Shown piece by piece: positions 41,345 to 50,643 of a stretch of DNA of 64,000 nt. The stretch is from G963923945 sp965199175. GTDB taxonomy: Bacteria > Pseudomonadota > Alphaproteobacteria > G963923945. Under the pieces are notes generated by a model that was given only the letters and a program-made list of their open reading frames with translations, did not search any database and had not been told where the DNA came from. How positions within the stretch are numbered: position 1 is the first letter of the stretch; each line of letters begins with the position of its first letter. Made by a program: the position numbers and the translations under genes. The stretch is from the NCBI GenBank assembly GCA_965199175.1, contig OZ240684.1, forward strand, positions 248,001-312,000, written 5' to 3'.

Positions 41345-42673
41345 ATGCTCTACACCCAGAATATTCAATCCTGTTTTTTTGAGACCATTGGCACGGCCGG
41401 GGTGACGTCTGCCCTTTATGAGGACTATCTGGCCCGTTGTGATACGGCTCTGCAAACTGTGCTCCGGCGTCATCAGGCCGGGGACCTCCCTTTCCTTGAT
41501 TTGCCGGACCGGCGTGATGATCTTGCGGTTCTTACCGGGATTGCCGATCGATTCCGGCATGGGTGTTCGGATGTTATGATCCTGGGAACCGGGGGCTCTA
41601 TCTTAGGTGGTCAGGCTCTTTGTGCCCTCAGCCCGGGGACCATTCAGGGCTATGGGATTCCGGGTTCGGATGGGCCACGCCTGTGGTTTATGGATAATAT
41701 TGACCCGGATGGTTTTGCGACCCTGTTTGGCTGTTTACAGCCGCAAAGAACCGGTGTTTTAGCAATCTCTAAATCCGGCCATACGATGGAAACCCTGTGC
41801 CAGTTTTTGGCTGTGCGTGACTGGATGGGGCCGGGAAATGACCTGGCTGAACGCGGGGTGGCGATTTGTGAACCCGGTCCGCGCCCTTTGCGGGATTTAG
41901 CCACAGCAGCCGGGATGACGATCCTGGACCATGATCCGGCTATTAGCGGGCGTTATGCGGTGCTCTCTCTGGTTGGATTGTTGCCGGCAATGATTGTTGG
42001 TCTTGATGCTGAGGCTTTTCGCCGCGGAGCAGCTGTGACTTTGCATCAGACTCTGCACGCAGCCCGGCAAGCAGATCTGAAAGCCGCATTTCCGGTTGAG
42101 GCCGCCGCTCTGTCAGCGGCTTTGATTGACACGCAACAAGCCACGATTTGCGTCCTGATGCCTTATATGGATCGGTTGGAAAACGTATCATTATGGCACC
42201 GTCAGCTTTGGGCCGAGAGCCTGGGAAAAGACGGGTATGGCATGACACCGGCCCCGGCCCGGGGAACGGTTGATCAGCATAGCCAGCTACAGCTTTATCT
42301 TGATGGACCCAATGACAAATTCCTGACTGTCATAACCGGTGATCCGGTTGCCAGGGGTCCGGTGATGCCGGCTGGTCCTGGTGTTCCTGATTATCTGGCC
42401 GGGCGATGTATGGCCGATGTTTTGTCGGCAGAATCAAAAGCCACTTATGAGTATTTGGTTGAGAAAAAACGCCCAACCCGCTCGATAACCATTCAGGTTC
42501 TCAATGAGGAAACCCTTGGCGCCTTATTGATGCATTTCATGCTTGAGACGGTGCTGACCGCCACAATCATTGGGGTCAATCCGTTTGATCAGCCGGCAGT
42601 CGAGAAGGGCAAAGCACTGGCCCGTTCTCATCTGGCTGCTTTAGATGACCCGGTAAAGGACCGGACCATTTAA
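41345..42673 (+). CDS. pgi: Glucose-6-phosphate isomerase
   Basis: Interconverts glucose-6-phosphate and fructose-6-phosphate. The 442-residue, short bacterial form shows MILGTGGSILGGQAL, the SIS-type sugar-phosphate loop LAISKSGHTMETL, and the signature around LWHRQLWAESLGKDGYGMTPAPARG, then DQHSQLQLYLDGP. ATG 41345 is chosen over in-frame non-ATG starts back to 41297. The stop overlaps the mutL start by one base (TAATG), so the two are coupled. Confidence 0.92.
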   Translation: MLYTQNIQSCFFETIGTAGVTSALYEDYLARCDTALQTVLRRHQAGDLPFLDLPDRRDDLAVLTGIADRFRHGCSDVMILGTGGSILGGQALCALSPGTIQGYGIPGSDGPRLWFMDNIDPDGFATLFGCLQPQRTGVLAISKSGHTMETLCQFLAVRDWMGPGNDLAERGVAICEPGPRPLRDLATAAGMTILDHDPAISGRYAVLSLVGLLPAMIVGLDAEAFRRGAAVTLHQTLHAARQADLKAAFPVEAAALSAALIDTQQATICVLMPYMDRLENVSLWHRQLWAESLGKDGYGMTPAPARGTVDQHSQLQLYLDGPNDKFLTVITGDPVARGPVMPAGPGVPDYLAGRCMADVLSAESKATYEYLVEKKRPTRSITIQVLNEETLGALLMHFMLETVLTATIIGVNPFDQPAVEKGKALARSHLAALDDPVKDRTI

Positions 42674-44559
42674 TGACATTACGCCGTCTTCCTGAAGGGG
42701 TGATCAACCGGATTGCGGCTGGTGAAGTGATTGAGCGTCCTTCTTCGGTACTCAAAGAATTGGTGGAAAACAGCCTGGATGCCGGGGCAACCCATATCGA
42801 TATTGTTCTGCGTGACGCAGGGCGCAGCTTTCTCTCTGTTGCTGATAATGGATGCGGGATGACTCGTGAGGAACTGGCCTTATCGGTGGAATGCCATGCG
42901 ACCTCAAAATTGCCTGAGGATGATTTATCGCATATTACCACTTTGGGGTTTCGGGGTGAGGCGTTGTCATCGATCGGTGCGGTGGGCCGTTTGGCGATTG
43001 TTACCCGCCGCTTTGAAACTTCTGAGGCCTGGCGCTTACAGGTTGCCGGTGGTGTGAAGGGTGATTTAGAGCCCGCCGCTCATCCTGTTGGTACCAGGGT
43101 GACGCTGAGTGATCTTTTTTTTGCCACCCCGGCTCGTCTGAAATTCCTGAAAAGCACCCGTGCTGAAACTGCTCAGGCCGTCGAAGCCTTTGAACGTTTG
43201 GCTCTGGCCGCACCTTTGGTTCATTTCTCTTTGACCATTGATCAACGGTCTCCACGTATTCTGGCGGCTGTTTCCCCGCCTGATCAGGTATGCGAACGGA
43301 TCACTCAGATTATGGGGTCGGATTTTATGGCCAATGCGGTTGAACTCAGCGCAATCAAAGGTGACGTCAGTCTGAAAGGCTATGCCGGTTTGCCGACTTT
43401 TAACCGTAGCGGTATGGGGCGACAATTTTTTTTGGTTAATGGGCGACCAGTCAAAGACCGTCTTCTGGCTGGTGCTCTGAGAGCAGCGTATCAGGATGTT
43501 CTGCCGCGTGGCCGTTATCCGCTGGCGGTTCTTTATCTGGAATTGCCCATGGATGCGCTTGATGTCAATGTCCATCCGGCCAAAACCGAAATACGTTTCC
43601 GTAATGCCGGTTTGGTGCGTGGCCTGGTGGTTGGGGGAGTGCGGCACGCTCTGGATCAGGCGGCAAGGCGCACATCGTCAACTCTTTCCAGGGCTGCTCT
43701 GGAAACCTTCACGACAGAGACCACCGGGCATTCATCTGAGGATCATGCAGAGACGCATTCTCCCCCGATTGTTCCGCCACATCATGGGGCTACCGGAATT
43801 ATTCCCCCTGCTGAAGCAAGATATTTTTCCAGGAATCAGTCCAACCGTCTCTCTGGTTCGCCCTGGTCACAGAAACCGGCTGCATCAGGGCGGCTTCCGG
43901 GTTTTTCGGATATACCACCGGGTGCCGAATCGGCTCTTTCCGGGCTGGCGGATGATCAGGAACAGGATACAGCGATTGATTATCCATTGGGGGCTGCCCG
44001 GGCGCAGCTCCATGCCAACTATATCATTTCCCAAACCAAAACCGGTTTGGTGATTGTTGATCAACATGCCGCTCATGAGCGATTGGTCTATGAAGCAATT
44101 AAAACCGCTTTGGCTGAACAGGGCGTGGCACGCCAGGGGCTGTTGACTCCCGAAGTGGTCACACTCGGTGAGGCCGGAGCAACCCGTTTACTCGAACGGG
44201 CGGAGGAATTGGCCGGATTGGGTCTGGTGATCGAAGCATTTGGTGACGGGACCGTATTGGTACGGGAAACCCCGGCCTTGCTTGGGGTTGTTGATGTCGC
44301 TGGTTTATTGAATGATCTGGTTGATACCCTTGATGATATGGATCCGGGTGATTGCCTGACTGACCGTCTTCATTCTGTTTGCGCGACTTTGGCATGCTAT
44401 GGCTCTGTGCGTTCGGGTCGACGGCTGACGGTCCGGGAAATGAATGGCTTGCTACGTGAAATGGAAAAAACGCCTCGCTCAGGGCAATGCAATCACGGCC
44501 GACCAACATATATTGAGCTTGCGCTTGCGGATATCGAAAAACTCTTCAAGCGGCGTTAG
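42673..44559 (+). CDS. mutL: DNA mismatch repair protein MutL (endonuclease type)
   Basis: Mismatch-repair coordinator. The N-terminal GHKL ATPase has AAGEVIERPSSVLKELVENS, DNGCGM and TLGFRGEALSSI; a linker of about 120 residues rich in His, Ser and Pro follows. The C-terminal domain has the endonuclease motif DQHAAHERLVYE (about 463-474), ACYGS and CNHGRPTY. These mark the nicking form found in bacteria without MutH/Dam-directed repair. Length 628. Its end overlaps the rsmD end by 4 bases, tail to tail. Confidence 0.95.
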   Translation: MTLRRLPEGVINRIAAGEVIERPSSVLKELVENSLDAGATHIDIVLRDAGRSFLSVADNGCGMTREELALSVECHATSKLPEDDLSHITTLGFRGEALSSIGAVGRLAIVTRRFETSEAWRLQVAGGVKGDLEPAAHPVGTRVTLSDLFFATPARLKFLKSTRAETAQAVEAFERLALAAPLVHFSLTIDQRSPRILAAVSPPDQVCERITQIMGSDFMANAVELSAIKGDVSLKGYAGLPTFNRSGMGRQFFLVNGRPVKDRLLAGALRAAYQDVLPRGRYPLAVLYLELPMDALDVNVHPAKTEIRFRNAGLVRGLVVGGVRHALDQAARRTSSTLSRAALETFTTETTGHSSEDHAETHSPPIVPPHHGATGIIPPAEARYFSRNQSNRLSGSPWSQKPAASGRLPGFSDIPPGAESALSGLADDQEQDTAIDYPLGAARAQLHANYIISQTKTGLVIVDQHAAHERLVYEAIKTALAEQGVARQGLLTPEVVTLGEAGATRLLERAEELAGLGLVIEAFGDGTVLVRETPALLGVVDVAGLLNDLVDTLDDMDPGDCLTDRLHSVCATLACYGSVRSGRRLTVREMNGLLREMEKTPRSGQCNHGRPTYIELALADIEKLFKRR

Positions 44560-45149
44560 CTTCCGGTGGTTGATGCTGTTGATGGTCCCTGATATGTGAG
44601 AAAAAAGAATCGTCCGGCACCAACCCGCTTTTCCCGCCAAACCGAAAATGTTGGTGGTGGGATGAAATCCTCGTGGCTTCCCAGCTCGACAACCCCGATG
44701 GCTCCATGTGCCAACCATCCAGCCTCCGCCAGAGCCGGGAGCGTTACTGGCAGCAAGGCGTGACCATAGGGAGGGTCCAGAAAAAACAAGCTGGCGGCCT
44801 GGCCGTCTTCCGGTAAGGGGGGTGATCGTAAATCAGCCTGCAAAAACCAGCACCGATGGTCTTCTTTGATTGAGCGGGCATTGGCCTGGGCTGATTTGAG
44901 TGCTTTTCGATCCTGATCGATCAATATCGCTTTTTCAGCACCACGTGACAGAGCTTCCAGAGCCAGGCTCCCGACACCGCAAAAGGCATCCAGAACCCTA
45001 TGACCGATGATCGGCCCCTGATCGCCAAACCGGCTATGAGCCAGGATATCAAAGACCATTTCGCGTCCCCGCTCAGCGGTCGGACGTAACAGTATTTCTT
45101 TGGGGACATGAAGACGGCGTCCACGATGACGCCCGGCAATAATCCGCAT
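44556..45149 (-). CDS. rsmD: 16S rRNA (guanine-N2)-methyltransferase RsmD
   Basis: Methylates G966 of 16S rRNA. With ATG at 45149 it has 197 residues, starting with the standard MRIIAGRHRGRRL. SAM-binding and catalytic motifs are RPTAERGREMVFDIL, VLDAFCGVGSLALEALSRGA and FFLDPPYG. The longer frame (to 45212) overlaps the rluB-type gene and is rejected. It follows that gene by 4 bases and ends inside the 3' end of mutL. Confidence 0.93.
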   Translation of the reverse strand: MRIIAGRHRGRRLHVPKEILLRPTAERGREMVFDILAHSRFGDQGPIIGHRVLDAFCGVGSLALEALSRGAEKAILIDQDRKALKSAQANARSIKEDHRCWFLQADLRSPPLPEDGQAASLFFLDPPYGHALLPVTLPALAEAGWLAHGAIGVVELGSHEDFIPPPTFSVWREKRVGAGRFFFLTYQGPSTASTTGS

Positions 45150-45153
45150 TGTT

Positions 45154-45924
45154 TCAAGCCTGGTCCGGTGGCAAAGATGAAAAGGATGCTGTGTTTGTGC
45201 CCAGCTGTTCACTCAGGGTTCTGGCCGGAATTGATCGAATGTGACCAGGGGCCAGCTTGCCGAGCTGGAACGGACCATAAGCCAGACGAATCAAACGATT
45301 AACCTCCAGACCCAGATGCTTAAGAACCCGTCTCACCTCACGATTTTTTCCCTCACAAAGAGAAACAGTCAGCCAGCAATTCGCACCATTTTGCGAATCA
45401 AGCTGGGCGTGAATCGGTGCATAGCGCACACCTGATACTCTGATTCCATCGGCCAGGCTGGCCAGAGACTGAGGGTTGGCCCGGCCCCGGGCACGAACCC
45501 GGTATCGACGTATCCAGCCGGTTTTGGGATGCTCCAGCCGACCCGCCAGGCCACCATCATTGGTCAGTAAAATCAGGCCTTCGGAATTAAAATCAAGACG
45601 ACCAACCGCGACCAGACACCGCAATGCTTCGGGTAAGAGATCAAAAATGATCTGACGTCCCCCTGGATCATGACGGGTGACCAGGACATTACGCGGTTTA
45701 TGGAATCGCCATAAACGGGTTGGGTCTGGTAACGACACAGGCTGTCCATCGATTGTGATCCGCCGCGGATCATCAATGCGGTGGGCCGGATGACTCAAAG
45801 GTTTCCCATCAACTAAAACCCGTCCGGCAGCAATCCAGTTTTCGGCCATCCGCCGCGAGCATAAGCCAGCCCGGGCCATCCAGCGTCCGACCCGTATTCC
45901 TTTTTCTTCCTGCTCTTTGGGCAT
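45154..45924 (-). CDS. rluB: Ribosomal large subunit pseudouridine synthase, RluB/RsuA family
   Basis: The 256-residue enzyme has an N-terminal S4 RNA-binding domain (RVGRWMARAGLCSRRMAENW, then GRVLVDGK) and an RsuA-type catalytic domain with VGRLDFNSEGLILLTNDG, which holds the catalytic Asp. LCEGKNREVRRVLKHLGLEV and RLAYGPF are further family signatures. RluB is more likely than RluE/RluF/RsuA from the overall pattern, but the exact uridine target is not certain. Confidence 0.85.
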   Translation of the reverse strand: MPKEQEEKGIRVGRWMARAGLCSRRMAENWIAAGRVLVDGKPLSHPAHRIDDPRRITIDGQPVSLPDPTRLWRFHKPRNVLVTRHDPGGRQIIFDLLPEALRCLVAVGRLDFNSEGLILLTNDGGLAGRLEHPKTGWIRRYRVRARGRANPQSLASLADGIRVSGVRYAPIHAQLDSQNGANCWLTVSLCEGKNREVRRVLKHLGLEVNRLIRLAYGPFQLGKLAPGHIRSIPARTLSEQLGTNTASFSSLPPDQA

Positions 45925-45989
45925 ATAGGTTGATATATTTTCAGTCTTTATTATTAGATTATCGGATTATTGGCTCTTATCGGCTTTTA

Positions 45990-46724
45990 TTAGCCTGGAA
46001 TATTATCACCGGCCGCTGCGGTGATAAAAGCAGCAAAAATTTTGCTATCCCCCGGATCAATAGCATATTCAGGATGCCATTGGACCCCGAGACAAAATCG
46101 CCGGTCAATGGCCTCAATGCCTTCAATCACCCCATCCTCAGCAACCGCATTCACCACCACGTTGGGGCCGACGGCTTTGACAGCCTGGTGATGGGCACTA
46201 TTGACCTGCATCACCGATGTTCCAATGATCCGTGAGAGCAGTGTTCCCTCACCAATCCGGACACGATGACCGGGCTGGGTGCGTGGGTTGGGTTGCTCAT
46301 GGGCCAGACAACCCGGAATTGCATCGGGAATATGCTGGATGAGGGTTCCACCAAGGGCGACATTCAGGATTTGCTGGCCACCACAAATCCCCAAAACCGG
46401 CATATCGCGATCCAGTGCTGTTTTCAGGGCGGCGAATTCATAGGCTGTCCGGCGGTCCTTGGTTTCAACCCGCGGGTGGTTTTTATGTTCCCCGTAATAT
46501 GTCGGATCAATATCAAAGTCACCGCCGGTGACGATTAAACCCTGGAGTTGATCGACTGCCTCAACCGCCACAGAACAATCATGAGACAGCATCATCGGCA
46601 GACCGCCGCCGGCAATCACTGCCTCAGCATAATTCTCCCGTAATGCATACCATGGCAGTTGAGAATATCCACCAGCGGCATTCCAATCCAGAGTAAGGCC
46701 AATAACAGGACGGTTTTTTGACAT
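45990..46724 (-). CDS. Class I glutamine amidotransferase, gamma-glutamyl-GABA hydrolase-like
   Basis: The 244-residue PuuD-type peptidase C26 protein has the nucleophile Cys in GICGGQQILNVALGG, TGGDFDIDP near the N-terminal third, NSAHHQAV, and the catalytic His and Glu in VQWHPEY. Likely hydrolyses gamma-glutamyl amides in polyamine or related metabolism; substrate unknown. It lies 21 bases downstream of the DUF4340 gene, so it may be co-transcribed with the Gld-type transporter. Confidence 0.87.
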   Translation of the reverse strand: MSKNRPVIGLTLDWNAAGGYSQLPWYALRENYAEAVIAGGGLPMMLSHDCSVAVEAVDQLQGLIVTGGDFDIDPTYYGEHKNHPRVETKDRRTAYEFAALKTALDRDMPVLGICGGQQILNVALGGTLIQHIPDAIPGCLAHEQPNPRTQPGHRVRIGEGTLLSRIIGTSVMQVNSAHHQAVKAVGPNVVVNAVAEDGVIEGIEAIDRRFCLGVQWHPEYAIDPGDSKIFAAFITAAAGDNIPG

Positions 46725-46745
46725 AAAAGCCTGGTATCTGAATGG

Positions 46746-47927
46746 TTACGGAACACCAGGAAACGGGTATCCCGGGTCATTGTGCTCTCCATCAAGACCC
46801 AATGTTTCCCGTTGCATGATGGTCTCAGCCTGGGTGCCGGCTGGTTGGGTGGCTCTGGCTCTGGTCATGCGCAGATTATCAGCCTGAAATGGGTTCAGGC
46901 GAAAAATCCATCCATCCAGTCGCTCCTGTAGCTGGGTGGCTTCCTCAACCGCCAAAGGCTCAGAGGTTATTGCCTCAGCATTGAATTGTGCCCAGATGGG
47001 TTCTTTTTGCTCACCCATCTGAATTGTATCCGGGTGATCACCTGGGTTGCCATCTTGTTGATCATCAGATGCCCGGATGACTGAGCGGGCGGTCACACGC
47101 AATCCATCGAAGGTTTGAAGAGTTGCCACAACAGCCTGATCACCCACATCATCACCTTTGCTCACCGGGCGCACATCATCCAGCAATAGACCATCGAATG
47201 CGGCTCCCAAACGCTCCAGGCCATCCGGGCGTGCTTCTCGAGACGGATCAAGATCCACCAGCTCGAACAAACGATCTTCAGGAGTATCACGGATCATTTC
47301 CAGCAATGCGCCATCATGCTGACGGATGCTGAGCCGATGGATACGGGTGACCGGGATAGAGAGAATCAACGGATCAAGCCAGAATGCGGCATCATGGCCG
47401 ACAGCCAATGCACCCGAAGCCAGCCAGCTTTGTTGTTCATCCGGGCGGCGCACATACACCCCACCTTCACCCAGGACGGTAATTGCCTGTTTGCGCCGTC
47501 CGACAATCAAAGCCGCTAAATCGGCCCCGGTATGATCCTGCACCCGGATCTCCCGGGCCTGGCTGTCAGCAGAGGCCGGATCACCCAGATCCAATTTCTG
47601 GTATCGTGCCGGGTCAGCTGTTTTAGGCTCAACCAGGCGCAATTCTGATAAGCCAAAAAATGTTTGCCATAGTTTTTCGCCATCAGCCGGATAATCATTG
47701 CGCTCAGCCAGCGACCATCCCGATGCTGTCCGGTTGAAGGTCAGGCTTTCCCCGGCCGAAAGAATGGATAGAGAGGAAACCTGCTCAGCCTGTGCTGCCA
47801 GATCAGGAAACAGACGTTTCCCCTCGAGTTCCGGGGAGCTGGTTAAGCGGGCCATGACCAACCCAACCGCCCCAATGACCAGGATCACGGTTATGGCTGA
47901 AAGAATGCGGAAGCCGGAGAGAGTCAT
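46746..47927 (-). CDS. DUF4340-domain protein of a Gld-type ABC cluster
   Basis: The 393-residue protein has one N-terminal membrane anchor (about 5-26) and a large periplasmic region of repeated beta-rich DUF4340 modules (VSSLSILSAGESLTFNRTASGWSL is typical). The C-terminal 60 residues are low-complexity. It overlaps the GldG-like gene by 4 bases. Such proteins accompany GldA/F/G-like ABC systems in many non-gliding bacteria. Role unknown. Confidence 0.82.
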   Translation of the reverse strand: MTLSGFRILSAITVILVIGAVGLVMARLTSSPELEGKRLFPDLAAQAEQVSSLSILSAGESLTFNRTASGWSLAERNDYPADGEKLWQTFFGLSELRLVEPKTADPARYQKLDLGDPASADSQAREIRVQDHTGADLAALIVGRRKQAITVLGEGGVYVRRPDEQQSWLASGALAVGHDAAFWLDPLILSIPVTRIHRLSIRQHDGALLEMIRDTPEDRLFELVDLDPSREARPDGLERLGAAFDGLLLDDVRPVSKGDDVGDQAVVATLQTFDGLRVTARSVIRASDDQQDGNPGDHPDTIQMGEQKEPIWAQFNAEAITSEPLAVEEATQLQERLDGWIFRLNPFQADNLRMTRARATQPAGTQAETIMQRETLGLDGEHNDPGYPFPGVP

Positions 47928-49876
47928 GATGCTTTCCTGTTGAGTGCGGCATCAAACTGTTGCAACAGGCGACGACGATGGATAATCAGGGCCAGGGCAA
48001 TCAGGCTGATCAGGAATGGCACGGCCCAGATATTGATCATTTTCAGCCAGGTATCGAGTGTCTCGACATCCTTGCGCAATTCGTGCTGGACCTCACGCAG
48101 TTGGCGGCGCAGTACCAGAATATTTTCCTGCAGGCTTTGCAAGGTTGCGGCTTCTTCCTGGGTGAGCGAGATTGCGCCTTGATTGTCTTGCTGTGTTTGC
48201 AATCCGGCCAGCTGTTCTTCAGCATCACGGAGTTTTTCAATCAACTGGTTTCGTTTTTCCCGGTAGCGCAATTCGGCTTGTTTACGAATGTCTTCGATTC
48301 GCTCAAAGCTGCGTGAAGACAACCCCCGGCCACGCAGGCTGAGTAAGGCATTATTGCCACTTAAATTTTCCAGGGCATTGACCACAAAGTCACCGTTATT
48401 GGCAAAGGGTGTGATGATGCTTTGGCCCATAAAATTCTGCTCACGGGCCCAGAAGCGATCCGATAACAAATCAGTATCGGCGACCAAAATCACATTGACC
48501 GGTTCCTGAGCCTGATCAAGATGGATGAAATTGTCGCTTTGGACAAAATCAGCCCGTGATTCGGAGTCCCGGAAGGCACTTTCCACGATGCCAGAGAGCC
48601 GCACAGCCAGAGGAAAAATACGATTTTCAGGCTCAAAATGATCCAGTAACTGGTTGGGGTCAAGGCGGCCTTGTACATTTTCGACTGGAATTTCCATTGC
48701 CTGGCGGCTGGAAAAAAGAAGTGGCTCAACGGTTGTTCCTTTGGCCGGGTCATGAGAAAATGAGCCGGTTGTTGCCATATTCACATGATTCAGTTCACCG
48801 GTTGTAATATCCTGAGGGGCGATATTATCCGCATCCAGAGCCAGCCAGGCGATATGATCGACCAGCCGCCCTCCTGGCCCCATTGAAACCCGGTTGGCAG
48901 AGCCTAAATCCGCCACCACTTTTCTGTGATCAAATCCAATACCCCAGCTTTCTAAAAGCGGTTCCAGGTTGGAAGATGCGTCGGGATCAGGCGGTTCAAA
49001 ACCACCCAGACGTCCCTGAGATCGGCTTTGTTGCTGAGCCGTACGCAAGGCCGCTGCTGCTGCGGTTTCAGAATGGGGATCTAAAAAAATCAGGGCGCGA
49101 CCACCACGTAAGATGAATTGATCAATCGCATAGAGTTGATCACGGCGTAGTTTATCGGGATGGGCCAATAACAAGATATCAATTTCATCCCGCTCAATGC
49201 TTTTGAGGTCTGTACGCAGTGATCGAATATCAAAAAATTGCCGTAAGACCTGGTCAAGAATCCAGGGCTGAAAATTCTTGGCCGGATCAGCCCCCAAGGG
49301 GAAAGAGCTGAATAAACCGATCACCTGCTTAGGCGGTGAGGTCAGCTGATAGATCAGTTGAGCAATATCGTATTCGATAAATGGTTCACGGGCCGGATCA
49401 AAAAAAGCAATCACCTCTTCGTCATCGGTACTGTTAATTCCGGCCAGACCAAAATAGGCTTTTTCACCGGTATCGGTGAGCGGAATCCCGCGCATACCAT
49501 GGGTTACTGCCCGGTCTTCTTCAAGTGAGTATGGTTCAGGATCAAAAATCTCAAGACGTATCGCCCCATCGGAAATACGCTCATAATATGTCAGAATGTC
49601 ACGCACCCGGTTGGCGTAATTGGCTCCCGAAGCACTTTGATCAGTCAATCGCCGCGAGAGGAATAAGCGCAACGTTATGGGTTCCTGGATTGATTCAATA
49701 ATCTCAGTAATTCCCGACGAATGCGTATAAAGACCATCCTGGGTGAGATCGGCCCGCCAGGAAGGCGGCAGGGCATTGACCAGGATATTGAAGGCAATAA
49801 ACGAGAGGATGGCCAGGCCAACAGCCATACGGGACCGCTTTTCACGGTTATCAGTATAAAAAGCGTGATCACGCAT
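47924..49876 (-). CDS. GldG-like ABC-transporter auxiliary protein
   Basis: The 650-residue membrane-anchored protein has one N-terminal helix (about 17-36), an extracytoplasmic domain of the ABC_transp_aux family (LTQDGLYTHSSGITEIIESIQEPITLRLF, then DILLLAHPDKL and RALIFLDPHSE), a coiled-coil segment (about 545-600) and a C-terminal helix. It follows the permease gene by 5 bases. No bound substrate has been established for the family. Confidence 0.86.
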   Translation of the reverse strand: MRDHAFYTDNREKRSRMAVGLAILSFIAFNILVNALPPSWRADLTQDGLYTHSSGITEIIESIQEPITLRLFLSRRLTDQSASGANYANRVRDILTYYERISDGAIRLEIFDPEPYSLEEDRAVTHGMRGIPLTDTGEKAYFGLAGINSTDDEEVIAFFDPAREPFIEYDIAQLIYQLTSPPKQVIGLFSSFPLGADPAKNFQPWILDQVLRQFFDIRSLRTDLKSIERDEIDILLLAHPDKLRRDQLYAIDQFILRGGRALIFLDPHSETAAAAALRTAQQQSRSQGRLGGFEPPDPDASSNLEPLLESWGIGFDHRKVVADLGSANRVSMGPGGRLVDHIAWLALDADNIAPQDITTGELNHVNMATTGSFSHDPAKGTTVEPLLFSSRQAMEIPVENVQGRLDPNQLLDHFEPENRIFPLAVRLSGIVESAFRDSESRADFVQSDNFIHLDQAQEPVNVILVADTDLLSDRFWAREQNFMGQSIITPFANNGDFVVNALENLSGNNALLSLRGRGLSSRSFERIEDIRKQAELRYREKRNQLIEKLRDAEEQLAGLQTQQDNQGAISLTQEEAATLQSLQENILVLRRQLREVQHELRKDVETLDTWLKMINIWAVPFLISLIALALIIHRRRLLQQFDAALNRKAS

Positions 49877-49881
49877 GATAT

Positions 49882-50643
49882 TCAGGCTTTCCTGAGGTCG
49901 ATAATGACCATATTCAAGAACAAACAGACACCGATGAGCGAACCGAAAAAGGTGATGTCTCTCAGATCAATAACACCGGAGATAATGGCGGTGTAATGGG
50001 TGAGGAAACTCATTGCTGCAATGGTTTGCGCCACCACATCCGGCAGCCAGCCGCGCAGAGCCGCCTGGACCAGATCAAGGCCGCTCATTAAAAACAAAAA
50101 GCATAAAACCGCCGAGATGATAAACGCCACCACCTGATTGCGGTTGGCTGCTGAAACACAAGAACCAACAGCCAGAAAGCCCCCGGCCATGATGATGGTT
50201 CCGATATAAGATCCCAGGATGACTCCGTTATCCGGCTGGCCAAGATAATTAACCGTGAGCCAGATCGGGAATGTCAGGACAATGGCCACCGATAAAAATG
50301 CCCAGGCTGCCAGATATTTGCCTAAAACCACCTGCCAGGTTGTTACCGGCAGAGTCATGAGTAATTCAATGGTGCCGGATTTTCTTTCTTCAGACCACAG
50401 CCGCATTGAGATTGCCGGGGCAAGGAATAAAAACAGCCAGGGCTGGAAGGTGAAAAAAGAAACCAGATCGGCTTGTCCACGGGTAAAGAATCCGCCCAGA
50501 TAGAAAGTCAGTGCGCCGCTTAATGCCAGGTAAATCAGGGTAAACACATAGGCCAGCGGTGTGGCGATATAGCTGTAAAGCTCCCGCCTTATGATGACAC
50601 CAAGAATGTGTAAAAACGCTGTTTGAGGATAGTGTCGGCTCAT
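49882..50643 (-). CDS. ABC-2 type permease, GldF-like
   Basis: The 253-residue membrane protein has six or seven predicted helices. The ABC-2 layout is visible in IIRRELYSYIATPLAYVFTLIYLALSGAL at the N-terminus and SMRLWSEERKSGTIELLMTLPVT in the middle. It overlaps the upstream ATPase gene by 4 bases and precedes gldG by 5. Confidence 0.9.
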   Translation of the reverse strand: MSRHYPQTAFLHILGVIIRRELYSYIATPLAYVFTLIYLALSGALTFYLGGFFTRGQADLVSFFTFQPWLFLFLAPAISMRLWSEERKSGTIELLMTLPVTTWQVVLGKYLAAWAFLSVAIVLTFPIWLTVNYLGQPDNGVILGSYIGTIIMAGGFLAVGSCVSAANRNQVVAFIISAVLCFLFLMSGLDLVQAALRGWLPDVVAQTIAAMSFLTHYTAIISGVIDLRDITFFGSLIGVCLFLNMVIIDLRKA

